Source of the DNA: Lepas anatifera
Lineage: Eukaryota; Arthropoda; Thecostraca; Lepadidae
Assembly (NCBI GenBank): GCA_034440635.1
Contig: JAOTON010000051.1
Coordinates: forward strand, 496,001 to 560,000
Length of the DNA stretch: 64,000 nucleotides
Reading direction: 5' to 3'
Shown one piece after another: positions 46,165-55,737 of this stretch (position 1 is its first letter; every line of letters starts with the position of its first letter). The notes under the pieces were generated by a model, which was given only the letters and a program-made list of their open reading frames with translations, was not told where the DNA came from and did no database searches. The translations under genes and the position numbers were made by a program.

Positions 46165-49029
46165 TCAACCGTCACCACGTAAAGCTTCTAGCAAAGCACG
46201 TTTGAACAGGCTCTTCGCTCCCAAATCGCGAATTTCGGTGGGCAGTGAATTGTGCTTCGCAGCAACAACGTACGCAAGTCTGCGCTTTCCTACATTAGTT
46301 CTAACTCGGGGTATCTGAAGCTGTCCTATCTGTCTGGTATGATGAGAATGGTGAACGAATTGAAACATCGTGCTCAAGTCGGTTGGTTGACATGTAAGAA
46401 GCACATTCTTAGCTAAACATAGTTGATGATATGAGGTCAGTGAAGATGCAGATAAAAACCCTAAGCGCTGAACATCTTGTGATATGTGGTCTGACCTTCT
46501 CTTGCCGGTAATGATCCTGGCACAAAAATTGATGAGCTTCTGTACACGATGGAGTTGCGTTGTGCAGCACGTGCCGTAAATGGAAATGCAGTAACGAATC
46601 GAAGATATGACTAACGCGTTGATGACTGGTTTCAGAACAGATCGAGGTAAAACATGACTAGCATTTCTCAGTCCTATCAACATGCCTGTGCACTTAGCAG
46701 CTAAGTTGTCAATGTGTGTTTGGTATGTCAATGATCTGTCCATGTAGAGTCCTAGGTTTTTCACTGCCCTACTCTCGGTCACGACAACATTGCCAACGCG
46801 AATGCTAACTTTTGGCAGATTTTTTAGCATTGCCTGCGTGCCGAAAACAATGAGTTGACTTTTGGAGGCATTTAATTTCAGCGAGTTGTGAGCAAACCAA
46901 TCGAGCAATACAGAAACTTCATCTTCTAGGTCAGCAATCATTCGAAAAATGGCCTGTTTCTTGCCTGAGATGAGTATCTGGGTGTCGTCAGCGAACTGAA
47001 CAATTTTGGCCTTTTTGGTATACAGACTCAGTTCGTTAGTGAAGACCGAAAAGAGCAAACAAGAGAGAGATCCACCTTGATATACGCCCATCGTGTTTGG
47101 AAGAGATTTTGACCAGATTTTGACCCCCTCTTTAGTTGTAATTTTGACCTGCTGCTGGTGCTGTCTCAAGTAGTCTGAAAACCAATGATTTTCCACTCCG
47201 TAGGCATGTAATTTCTCGAGTAATTTTGTATGGTTGATCACATCGAAGCATTTTGAGAGATCGCAAAGTAGAAGAAGTGAAATGTTTCCATTATCCATGG
47301 CCTGGTAGATCTCATCGGTTATGAGAGTGAGGGCTGTTTCAGTTGAATGGTTGTGTCTGTATCCGTGTTGGGCATTTGAGTACAGTTTGTGCTCATTCAG
47401 GTACGCATTCAATTGAGTGTGGACTAGTCTTTCAGTAATTTTCATGATCGCAGGCAAAGTTGTTACAGGTCTCCAGTTCGATGGCTCAGATAAAGTACCT
47501 CCCTTTGGGAGCGGAACCACAATACCATGCTTCCACTGTTGTGGTACAACGCCGGTGATTAAACTAGAATTGATAATGTCGAGTAAAACGTGGTGTATGC
47601 CATAAAAGAACTTTTTAAACAATGAAACGCTAAAACCAGTACTGTCAACAGATGAAGATGGTTTCATGGATCCCACAGTGATACACAAGTCATCCGGTGT
47701 CACCGGCCTCACTCTCAAGCCACAGGAGGGGACGCGTGGCAGCCGGGTGGTTGGCGCGGCTACTGGTGGTGTCACACTAGCAGCGGTTCTGGGCCCGACA
47801 TTCACGAAATACTCATTAATAGCATCAGGTGTAACACTAGGCACACTACTAGTTGTTTTCCGACTGCCAATTATTGGTCGCAATACGTGAAACATTTTGC
47901 TGGGGCCAGCTTCCACGAGCTGACGTTGCAGGTGTTCACGCGTGTCCCTCCGTATTGCTGTACGGCACCGCCTGTTGACATCTTTGTAGTCCGCCCGCCC
48001 GCCCCCGATCCCACGCAGCGCGGCGCGGCGCTGGGCCAGCAGGTGCTGGGTCGGGCCGGTCACGTGGGGTGCAGAGGGCGGGGCTAGCCGCCTCCGTCGC
48101 ACAGGTGCTACAGCGTCAAGTAGTGATGTAAAAATCCGGCGGAACTCGTCCCACTTGGCGGCAGGTCCAGGTGCTCGGTAGACTGAGTCCCAGTTTGTAG
48201 CCGCCAACGTCAGGTTGAAAGCAGTCTTGTCTATCCGGTTAAGGCGTCGTGTCTCGATCATTGGTTGTTGTGATTGTATTTTCGAGCCGTACTGCATTAA
48301 CACACGGGTAAAATCGTGTGGCCCTCCGTAGTGGCATCTGCTGACACCACTCTTCAGTATCCACTCTGGTCGGTTCGTTAAAATCACGTCGATGAGTGTG
48401 CTTGCCGGTCTGTAGGTCGGGACGGTTCGATTACACGCGTGTAGCCCATATGTGAGTATTATCTGACGTAGTTTGGAGGTAGCACTGTTTGCGTTATCGT
48501 CATCTTTGAGGAGACATGCATTCAGGTCACCAGAGATAATCAGTGTTGTACCAGGGTGAGCTGCAATCACGTATTGGATCTGGTGCTCAAGATCTTCAAA
48601 GTCGGCCGTCAGTTGCTGGACTGTGTTTGTTGGGTGGCGATATGCCGATGCCACGATCAAACGCTTGGATTTTCCCGGTCGCACGAGTGCCCATATGATC
48701 TCGAGATTGGAGGCGCATGCTGTGGTAGTTACTGGGTTGGTCAATATTTCGATGTCAAAGTCTTCTCGTATTAGTAGCGCGACTCCTCCATGGCCCTTAG
48801 GCAACTTGCTGGTTTTTGGGCGATCGCTGCGGTAAATCGTGTAGCCATTAACATTCAGGAGTCGTGATGGGATGCTGGTCGTTAACCATGTCTCTGCAAG
48901 TGCAAGAACATGGTACGCTTGAATGTCAGATAAATCGTGGCGTAGGTCTGGTAGTTTCGATCGTATAGACTGGATATTAAGGTGACCAATCATCAAGTTC
49001 CCGGGGCGAAATCCCCCGGTCCTGTCCAT
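46165..49029 (-). CDS. Intact LINE endonuclease/reverse transcriptase, 954 aa
   Basis: An uninterrupted frame with an N-terminal APE-type endonuclease (MIGHLNIQSIRSKLPDL, ALAETWLT, GHGGVALLIR, ASAYRHP, ISGDLNACLL, SRCHYGGPHDFTRV carrying the catalytic Asn, Glu, Asp-x-Asn and terminal Asp/His-type residues), then a reverse transcriptase with NWRPVTTLPAIMKITERLV, CDLSKCFDVINH (motif A), YQGGSLSCLLFSVF (motif B) and VQFADDTQI (FADD near residues 677-684). The C terminus has KRRLAYVVAAKHNSLPTEIR. The order and motifs fit the CR1/L2 group of the Jockey superfamily. The enzyme nicks target DNA and copies its own RNA there. The start may lie upstream: the related copy is open in this frame through a basic leader. 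It is the only intact transposition protein in the window and may be recently active. Confidence 0.93.
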   Translation of the reverse strand: MDRTGGFRPGNLMIGHLNIQSIRSKLPDLRHDLSDIQAYHVLALAETWLTTSIPSRLLNVNGYTIYRSDRPKTSKLPKGHGGVALLIREDFDIEILTNPVTTTACASNLEIIWALVRPGKSKRLIVASAYRHPTNTVQQLTADFEDLEHQIQYVIAAHPGTTLIISGDLNACLLKDDDNANSATSKLRQIILTYGLHACNRTVPTYRPASTLIDVILTNRPEWILKSGVSRCHYGGPHDFTRVLMQYGSKIQSQQPMIETRRLNRIDKTAFNLTLAATNWDSVYRAPGPAAKWDEFRRIFTSLLDAVAPVRRRRLAPPSAPHVTGPTQHLLAQRRAALRGIGGGRADYKDVNRRCRTAIRRDTREHLQRQLVEAGPSKMFHVLRPIIGSRKTTSSVPSVTPDAINEYFVNVGPRTAASVTPPVAAPTTRLPRVPSCGLRVRPVTPDDLCITVGSMKPSSSVDSTGFSVSLFKKFFYGIHHVLLDIINSSLITGVVPQQWKHGIVVPLPKGGTLSEPSNWRPVTTLPAIMKITERLVHTQLNAYLNEHKLYSNAQHGYRHNHSTETALTLITDEIYQAMDNGNISLLLLCDLSKCFDVINHTKLLEKLHAYGVENHWFSDYLRQHQQQVKITTKEGVKIWSKSLPNTMGVYQGGSLSCLLFSVFTNELSLYTKKAKIVQFADDTQILISGKKQAIFRMIADLEDEVSVLLDWFAHNSLKLNASKSQLIVFGTQAMLKNLPKVSIRVGNVVVTESRAVKNLGLYMDRSLTYQTHIDNLAAKCTGMLIGLRNASHVLPRSVLKPVINALVISSIRYCISIYGTCCTTQLHRVQKLINFCARIITGKRRSDHISQDVQRLGFLSASSLTSYHQLCLAKNVLLTCQPTDLSTMFQFVHHSHHTRQIGQLQIPRVRTNVGKRRLAYVVAAKHNSLPTEIRDLGAKSLFKRALLEALRGDG

Positions 49030-49331
49030 CTGCTGCCGCCTCTGCTGCCTCGAGCGCGAGACCGCCTGCCCCTCCTGGATCTGCGGCGACCCGTCTCCCC
49101 GCTGTCGGCTGCAGTACCCGTTGTCCCGGTGATCATTTCTGACGCAGCGGTCCTCAGCTCACCCGTCTGGTCAGGCGTATGGGCGGAGCCTCGCCCAGTG
49201 GTCCTGTGTCTATGCCCTGGGGGCATTTTCGGACGGACTGGCCAGGGCCTGGTAGCTGGTTGAGCAGCACGAACAATGATTTGCAATACAGCGAGCAGGA
49301 CTAGATGGCGTAGCACATCGCGATGGACCAT
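48993..49331 (-). CDS. LINE leader ORF, 112 aa, hydrophobic N terminus and Arg-rich C terminus
   Basis: MVHRDVLRHLVLLAVLQIIV, then PWPVRPKMPPGHRHR and a basic RRRSRRGRRSRARGSRGG stretch. It overlaps the start of the 954-residue ORF by 37 bases in another frame. In the copy at 15450-15800 the matching RGSRGG segment is in the same frame as the endonuclease. The leader may therefore be the N-terminal part of one protein separated by a one-base indel, or a separate overlapping ORF. The N terminus resembles a signal peptide or membrane anchor. Function unknown. Confidence 0.5.
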   Translation of the reverse strand: MVHRDVLRHLVLLAVLQIIVRAAQPATRPWPVRPKMPPGHRHRTTGRGSAHTPDQTGELRTAASEMITGTTGTAADSGETGRRRSRRGRRSRARGSRGGSRWTGPGDFAPGT

Positions 49332-49599
49332 GATTGGTTTTCAATCGCACAGTGATGGAAACTTATCTGTTGTAATCAGTCGTTGCTTGTTTGTTGTAGA
49401 CACGTCGATCAGCTGGGAGAGCTCCGGTTCGGTTGCACGGTTGCAAGATGACGTGAGAGGCAGGGGCACCCCAGTTAGTTTCAGCTACAGTCAATCTCAC
49501 TCATACACTTACACAGCTTCACGTGAAAAGGGCACTGGTGTGGTAGGTCGGGAGAGCTCAGCAGCACGTCCTGCCACTGGCGCCGCGCGCACTGAACTG

Positions 49600-50398
49600 A
49601 TAGTACATCTCCATAGTACATCTGCCCATCCCACGTCTACGAAACTCAATATTATCCGAAACATGTTCCACAGGGCTATGGATAACTCATCGGGCTCAAA
49701 GAAAGAGAGAAAAAGCGTAGATAAGATTTGGAATCTGCTTCTAAAAAATGGGTATCATGCAGGGCTTCTCAAGCGTTTGTTGAGGGAGGTTAGACTAGCT
49801 AGGATAGGTAACGGAAGATGCAAGAAAAAGAAAGAAGGCTCAGATTCTTATGATGGGTTCTTGACTTTGCCGTACATAGACGAACAGCTACTCTGTAAAA
49901 TAAAAAAGTCGTAAAGAAATCTAACCTGAAAGTAAATATAGCCTGGAAGAATAACAAGAAACTTAAGTCGTCATTGGTTAGGTCGGCCATTTCTAAGCCA
50001 AAATGTCCTGGGGGTCAGAGGTGTCATTTATGCAAGTCAGGTTTTAAAGGCAACTGCACACAGAAAAATTTAGTGTATCAAATAGACTGTAGACTGTGCA
50101 ACCAGGATCAAAACAGGGCTCAATGCGTAGGGGGAGTCGATGACGCCCGTCCGATTGCGATTTAACGAACATTTGCGGGACGCGAAAAATAAAACTAGGA
50201 ACACACCTCTAGGAGATCATTTCCTCGAGAAACATGCAGCACAGGACACTCAGGCTGTATCAGAACCACTTGAGCTAAAAGTAGTTCATCGGGCACGTGA
50301 TCATCCAGATAGAAAGATAGCCGAATCCATAATCATTCAGGATCGTCATCCCAGCCTTAATGTACAAGGAACGTCCTGGCCTATGATGCGGGTTTAGG
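49600..50398 (+). pseudogene. Penelope-like element, C-terminal part with GIY-YIG endonuclease
   Basis: Continues IVHLHSTSAHPTSTKLNIIR, then a linker with FLTLPYIDEQL. A frameshift near 49912 leads to CPGGQRCHLCKSGF and NLVYQIDCRLC, the cysteine-rich segment preceding the nuclease. A one-base insertion near 50130 separates this from the GIY-YIG body: VRLRFNEHLRDAKNKTRNTP, LGDHFLEKHA, DRKIAESIIIQDRHPSLN. These are the catalytic Arg/His/Glu elements of Penelope GIY-YIG domains. The ORF ends at 50398. Confidence 0.88.
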
Positions 50399-50985
50399 AT
50401 AGGCTATCACTTAACAGCAGTGGCTTAAGAGGTAAGGGAGGGATCAGCGTAAGTATATGTCTTCTGGGGTAGGACTTCCTTACATTATTGATAGTGTTAT
50501 TGATGCTAGACGTATATGCTTTTGACGTTTAACCTTTGGCCCGATTTACAGGCTGGAAAAAAGGGCTATGATGGTTGAATTAGTTTAACTAGTCAGAAGT
50601 GGTGGACTTAGGTCACAGGTAAGGCTCAGGTTTTTTTTAGGTAATTTATCTTTGATGGTGCTTTTCTGCAACCAGATGTATACTCATTCAACGCTTAACG
50701 TTGGGCCAGAGGTACAGGCTGGGAAAAAGGGTTTATTAATGATTGATCAGATTAATTAGCTCAAAGAGATGGTTTGATTTTAGGGGTACGTACTGGGGTT
50801 GGGGTTTTTGAAATATGCAACTAATTATTGATAATACTTTTCTGCAGCTAGACGTATACCCATTCGGCACTTTACACCGATCTAGTATCACGTCTACTAG
50901 TGCTAAGTAGGTAGTTTTTGGTTAGCATTTTAGCTGCAGTCGACGGAAAAAAGTAAATAATAAGAACAGAAATATTCAAATAACC
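50399..50985. repeat. Penelope 3-prime flank with diverged ~170-bp tandem repeats
   Basis: Three related blocks start near 50486, 50660 and 50838. Each has TGCTTTTC/TATTGATGC-like sequence, then AGACGTATA or AGATGTATACTCATTC, and the first two then TTGGCCC/TTGGGCC..ACAGGCTGG. Probably part of the element's 3-prime untranslated region. Confidence 0.6.
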
Positions 50986-51732
50986 GATTAAGGTACTTCG
51001 AGTTTTTAATTGTTAATAAAAAACTAGTGTTTGGCTGAAATAATAGAAAAGTCTGTCACAAATACTGGCCTAGGTTTGTTGTATTGTCGGCATTGCTTTT
51101 AGGTTAGAGGTACCAATAGGGGCATTCCAGGGCAGATCGACCAAGGCTTGACACCACCGTATCTAGAAAAAATCTGAAACTTTGTCTCCGGGGTAGTTTT
51201 GGGCCAGAAACACGCCTGTGAGCATCTTAGCCCCCTCCGACCAACGGTGACCGAGTTATAGCCCGAGGCATTTTCGGGAGGTCACCCTGTAGACTCATCT
51301 TTGATGCTTCATAACTCAAAAACGCATAGCCTGATTAACAAGTTTTGTATATCATTGAACTCGTCTTGAACTATACTTTATTTTGAAAAAGAAAATTTCA
51401 AAATTTGAAAATTTTTGACTTCTTATTTGTTTGACCTTTTCTTTTTGACCTAGCTTGACCTTTTCCCAGTTGAAATTACCATTTTAGACACCTCAAAAAT
51501 TTTGATTAATAAAATATCTTTCGATAGGAAAAATAAAAAAATGCGTTCTTGCTATAAGTTCCAAATATTTAGCACCTGAGGTAGGTATGTAGACGGTTTT
51601 TGACCACTGCAGTAGTACAGCCTTATGTTTAACGCCGCAAACATAGTGATTGTTTTTGTAATCGGTTGCTGGCAATCATATTGCTTTGTCTTTACGAAAT
51701 TTTCATCGTGCAAGTGTCAGAATTTATGACAA

Positions 51733-53356
51733 TTAACACGCGCCCACCCGAGGGGGTGGGCAACCGGCCTCTTCAGGTCTCTACAGGTAGTAAAAAAACA
51801 CCTTAGCGCAGCGCCACCGTACGCCATCTATCTCTAACACAACATATTACAACTTCTGGAAAAATTTTAGGTCTGGGTCATACCAGGTCAAACCGCCAAA
51901 CCAGGTCAAGAGACCTAACCTCGAAAAACTTTGGGAAGTGCATCAATAATATCAAATTTAGCCTATCGTGGTTTGATTCACATTACATAGTAAGGTCGCC
52001 CAGCAAGATAATTTTTCGTAGCAGGATTTCTATGTCGATAACCGGGAGCAGGGTCAAGGTCATGGTCTTTCCATTAGAAATGCATGGGGCAATTGGTAAA
52101 TTTTGATAACTTGAGAAAACTGAGAATTGTCGAGAATTGCGATTGAGGTTTTGTTTTTACGTTGTCGTGTCTGGCTTGCCACTGCAGTTTAATTAATATT
52201 CTTTTTACCATACAGACCTAAGCCTGGCTCTAAGTCAAAGCAGGTTAATTTTGGCATTTGACTAGGCAATATTATAAGATACATAATCCGTGTGGGCTCA
52301 ACAAGAGTGTTCCAATGGCGCTGAACATTTCTTTCAACGGCTCTCCTCTGTCACCTATTATGCCACAAAATTTAGGTTTCCACTTTGTTCCTGTAAGAAA
52401 TACTGTGACCTCGAGCAACCTCAAAGATGACACGACCAAACGATTGTGTGTAACATATTCGGTAGTGATTAAAACTGGCTGTTTAGCGGCATCACTCCCA
52501 GTGCACAGTGTAATTATTCATCTTGGATTCTGGGATCCGTGTCAGCTATGAAATGATCACCTTGTAAGAATATCATGAGGCAATCTGTTCAAGTGACCAA
52601 GTCGAATGCGTTACAATTTCAGGACACTTTCTCGCATATATGAGCAGATTCAAATTACTTTTGGGAATGAAATTCTTTCAGACACGTTTGTTTACATTGC
52701 ATGAATCCTCTCAAACGTATGCTGTGCTGCACTGGGTCACCTTGTATCGATGCTATTTTTCCATCTCGGGGACGATGTAATTGTGTGAGTTAGTGGTGCT
52801 CATAGGATAAGTTATATTTGTTTCAATTATGGATAAACTCGCGACATCTTTGTAAATTTTCGTTTAAGGCTGAAAGGTCATTTATTAATAAGTTCATTTG
52901 CCCTCGTCTCCCTCGAAACAATGGATCCCTTTCTATCAATTTTAATGGCTGCAATTTTATTTTTATAAGTATTGTCCAAGTTGTATCCAGTTCAGTTTTA
53001 GGAGTAGGTGTCTCACTAGAGTCATCACGGGACTTTTTACGGAGACCCCGACCCCACCACCCAAACGAGCAACTCCCACGATGAAGTGTTAATCAATGAA
53101 CCAAATTTGAAAGTCCCACAAGGCATAACGACGACCGTCTACCTCAGGTCACACCCTCACCAGTCAGTTGCCAGCTGGCCTTCAGTATTTACGGTACCTA
53201 CCACCTCCCAGTTGACCTAAATTATTTTTCCAGAAGTTGTAATATGTTGTGTTAGAGATAGATGGCGTACGGTGGCGCTGCGCTAAGGTGTTTTTTTACT
53301 ACCTGTAGAGACCTGAAGAGGCCGGTTGCCCACCCCCTCGGGTGGGCGCGTGTTAA
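51733..53356. mobile_element. TTAA element at the centre of the inverted duplication
   Basis: TTAACACGCGCCCACCCGAG at the left and CTCGGGTGGGCGCGTGTTAA at the right. The interior left part (TATGTCGATAAC, AAGGTCATG, TTTCCATTAGAAATGCATGG) parallels the elements at 36786 and 55738. The right part contains a family B SINE fragment. The flanks outside the TTAA are themselves mirror images (TGACAA|TTAA and TTAA|TTGTCA), which a simple insertion cannot produce. Confidence 0.75.
52973..53196 (-). mobile_element. Headless copy of SINE family B
   Basis: Matches the body of 3228-3577: TGTCCAAGTTG, GGTGTCTCACTAGAGTCATC, GACCCCACCACCC, AACGAGCAACTCCCACGATG, TCACCAGTCAGTTGCCAGC. The tRNA-like head is missing. 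Confidence 0.85.
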
Positions 53357-54101
53357 TTGTCATAAATTCTGACACTTGCACGATGAAAATTTCGTAAAGA
53401 CAAAGCAATATGATTGCCAGCAACCGATTACAAAAACAATTACTATGTTTGCGGCGTTAAACATAAGGCTGTACTACTGCAGTGGTCAAAAACCGTCTAC
53501 ATACCTACCTTAGGTGCTAAATATTTGGAACTTATAGCAAGAACGCATTTTTTATTTTTCCTATCGAAAGATATTTTATTAATCAAAATTTTTGAGGTGT
53601 CTAAAATGGCAATTTCAACTGGGAAAAGGTCAAGCTAGGTCAAAAAGAAAAGGTCAAACAAATAAGAAGTCAAAAATTTTCAAATTTTGAAATTTTCTTT
53701 TTTCAAAATAAAGTATAGTTCAAGACGAGTTCAATGATATACAAAACTTGTTCTTCAGGCTATGCGTTTTTGAGTTATGAAGCATCAAAGATGAGTCTAC
53801 AGGGTGAGCTCCCGAAAATGCCTCGGGCTATAACTCGGTCACCGTTGGTCGGAGGGGGCTAAGATTCTCACAGGCGTGTTTCTGGCCCAAAACTACCCCG
53901 GAGACAAAGTTTCATATTTTTTCTAGACATGGTGGTGTCAAATTGAAATATTTTTGGTCGTTTTGTCCTGGAATGCCCCAATATCGTTGTTATCACGACA
54001 TCCAATCTTATTTTTAACGATTCATTCTAAAAGGCATTTTTGTGTGAAGCTCAATTCGAGGTCTGGCTATACTAGGACTGAGAATTATTGATATTTACTC
54101 C

Positions 54102-54140
54102 AAGATTCCGATGAAGGGCTGTGCCCGAATATATAATCTT
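54102..54140 (+). ncRNA. Hammerhead-ribozyme-like fold next to a Penelope fragment
   Basis: AAGATT - CCGATGA - A - GGGC/TGT/GCCC - GAA - TATAT - AATCTT. The outer AAGATT/AATCTT pair, the GGGC/GCCC stem and the two cores resemble a minimal hammerhead (consensus CUGAUGA ... GAAA), with departures at C for U4 and U after GAA. Hammerheads are known in the terminal regions of Penelope-like elements, and the next 60 bases are the Penelope-associated repeat. The core departures mean it may be inactive or a chance fold. Confidence 0.3.
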
Positions 54141-54195
54141 CAGTGTTTTTACATTTCCGGATTCGAGGGGAGAGGCCAGGGAACGTCTTAGCAAC
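54136..54195 (-). repeat. 60-bp copy of the Penelope 5-prime spacer
   Basis: The inverse of 41451-41511 with two substitutions and one single-base gap (ATCTTCAGTG, TTACATTTCCGGATT, GAGGGGAGAGGCCAGGGAAC, TTAGCAAC). The similarity begins exactly where the hammerhead-like fold ends. Confidence 0.85.
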
Positions 54196-54228
54196 TGAAC
54201 TTGATTTTTCTGAACTTAAAATGCGCCG

Positions 54229-54613
54229 TTACGGGGCTCCCGCCACCTTCACCGGTGCGGGGCTCCCGCCACCTTCACCGGTGCGGGACTCGTGCCACCT
54301 TCACCGGTGCGGGCTCCCCGCCACCTTAACCGGTGCGGGGCTCGTGCCACCTTCACCGGTGCGGGACTCGTGCCACCTTTACCGGTGCGGGGCTCCCGCC
54401 ACCTTCAGCGGTGCGGGGCTCCCCGCCACCTTCACCGGTGCGGGGCTCCCGCCACCTTCACCGGTGCGGGGCTCCCGCCACCATCTCCTTTACGGGGCTC
54501 CGCGCCACCTTCATCGGTGCGGGGCTCCCGCCACCTTCACCGGTGCGGGGCTCCCGCCACCATCTCCTTTACGGGGCTCCGCGCCACCTTCACCGGTGCG
54601 GGGCTCCCGCCCT
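54229..54613. repeat. 26/27-bp GC-rich minisatellite, about 15 copies
   Basis: Unit like GGGGCTCCCGCCACCTTCAC with CGGTGC; variants carry TCGTGCC, TCCCCGCC, or CATCTCCTTTA. All three forward frames are open. Not coding. Confidence 0.95.
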
Positions 54614-55213
54614 CTGAGATCTCTTGAACCATGCTAGGCAGTGAAAAGCAAAATGCGTTGTTATTTAGCCCATCTGGATCTCTGCTGAAAGTATTTATCT
54701 TTTTTGGTCTGGCCACCTTTGGTATAACTTAAGGTCAAATAATGTTCTTTTACGTTCAAAAGCTGAGATTCAGGGTGCTATTTTGAGACCTTTTGGTTCT
54801 TTTGTCTTGGAATGGCCTAGCTCTTATTTTCGTGACGTGAACCAGGTGTATCTTAATATTGATAGTAAGTGAAATCAATAATACCGATAACGCAAGGAAT
54901 AAATCCGGTATTACCTCATTCGGGGATCAGAATGTCTAGCCTGGCAGACAGCGAAGGAAATTTTTTATTCATGCAGATAGGTAAGACAGCTCTGAATCAG
55001 TCAAAGGCGTATGGATCTATGTATATGACCTATATTACAGTACACAGAGTCTTAAAAGCCTGTCATAGCCAACCAGACATGCAAAATGTGGAGGGGAAAA
55101 CGGAAACGAGGGAGTATCATTGATACAATGTCAATGTCAATGTATCATTGATAAATAATTCGGCCACGCTCACCGCTGTCACAACCGGAGAAATGGTCTG
55201 GGTAGTAAGATGA
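54614..55213. other. Unassigned DNA
   Basis: 54780-54845 (TTTTGGTTCTTTTGTCTTGG and on) resembles 53955-54000 at the edge of the inverted duplication, so part of it may be an older copy of the same dispersed sequence. No gene. Confidence 0.45.
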
Positions 55214-55291
55214 ATAAATAGAACAGGAATAGCGCATCAGGTAGACGAGAGTACTCGTTGGAGGGAGGACGGCGAGCTCGGCAGGGATATT

Positions 55292-55681
55292 ATGGTATCA
55301 CCAGCCTGCGAGATGTGTTTCCGCCGGCTGGAACCGGGCCATTTGCCAAGGTGTTATTACGCAGCAGGGCTGATCTATCCGAGAAAGTACGGCCTGAACG
55401 TCGGGCCGCCGTCTATTTATGTGCTGTTTTTCGAGGGAACAAGCCACTACGCGGACCACAGCAACTCCCGTGAGATGGTAGCGCTTCACCTCGGGGAAAA
55501 TATTGCGGATCCGTGGGCAGAGTGCGAACTTGGAGAACATTTTACGCTTTGGACTTTTCGTATTTTTTTTCATCAGTGGACTGAAAGCAATGCCAAGCAA
55601 ACAGTAAACTTTGTGGTGAGGAAGATACCTGTAGAGCATGTGGAGTCAGATACTTGGGAGCTAAGTTCATTGCGGTACTAA
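55292..55681 (+). CDS. Hypothetical protein, 129 aa, cysteine-containing
   Basis: ATG at 55292 to TAA at 55681; the frame is open back to 55214. It reads MVSPACEMCFRRLEPGHLPR, CYYAAGLIYPRKYGLNVGPP, SIYVLFFEGTSHYADHSNSR, and later ECELGEHFTLWTFRIFFHQW. The residue mix and codon use look like real protein, with a CxxC near the N terminus and no low-complexity sequence. I do not recognise the family. It could be a small nested gene, a 3-terminal exon (CATCAG before 55241 is a possible acceptor), or an element-derived ORF. No poly-A signal follows closely. Confidence 0.35.
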   Translation: MVSPACEMCFRRLEPGHLPRCYYAAGLIYPRKYGLNVGPPSIYVLFFEGTSHYADHSNSREMVALHLGENIADPWAECELGEHFTLWTFRIFFHQWTESNAKQTVNFVVRKIPVEHVESDTWELSSLRY

Positions 55682-55737
55682 AGCATTAACAACGATTTGC
55701 AGTTCAAGATAGTATTGTCAAACGTTGAATATCTGTT

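Larger units (their letters stand above)
46008..49599 (-). mobile_element. CR1-group LINE, full length, inserted in the Penelope-like element
   Basis: The 5-prime end CAGTTCAGTGCGCGCGGCGCC is at the right. The 3-prime end at the left has AATAAA and three GACTCT repeats. The insertion interrupts TCG GGA AT|A GTA CAT of the host reading frame, with AT on both sides (46006-46007 and 49600-49601) as the only visible duplication. At 3,592 bp it matches the length of the decayed copy at 15153-18762. Confidence 0.9.
51119..53979. repeat. Large inverted duplication, arms about 760 bp
   Basis: 51119-51880 pairs in inverse orientation with 53222-53979 at high identity (only a few differences over the best 600 bp; small indels near the outer ends at GGGGCATTCC). 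The spacer is about 1.34 kb and not self-complementary. The arms include both ends of the TTAA element at 51733-53356 and about 610 bp of sequence outside it on each side. Confidence 0.92.

Noticed and set aside
54143..54637. 164-codon Pro/Ser/Arg-rich ORF
   Set aside because: Product of the 26-bp GC-rich minisatellite; all three forward frames are open.
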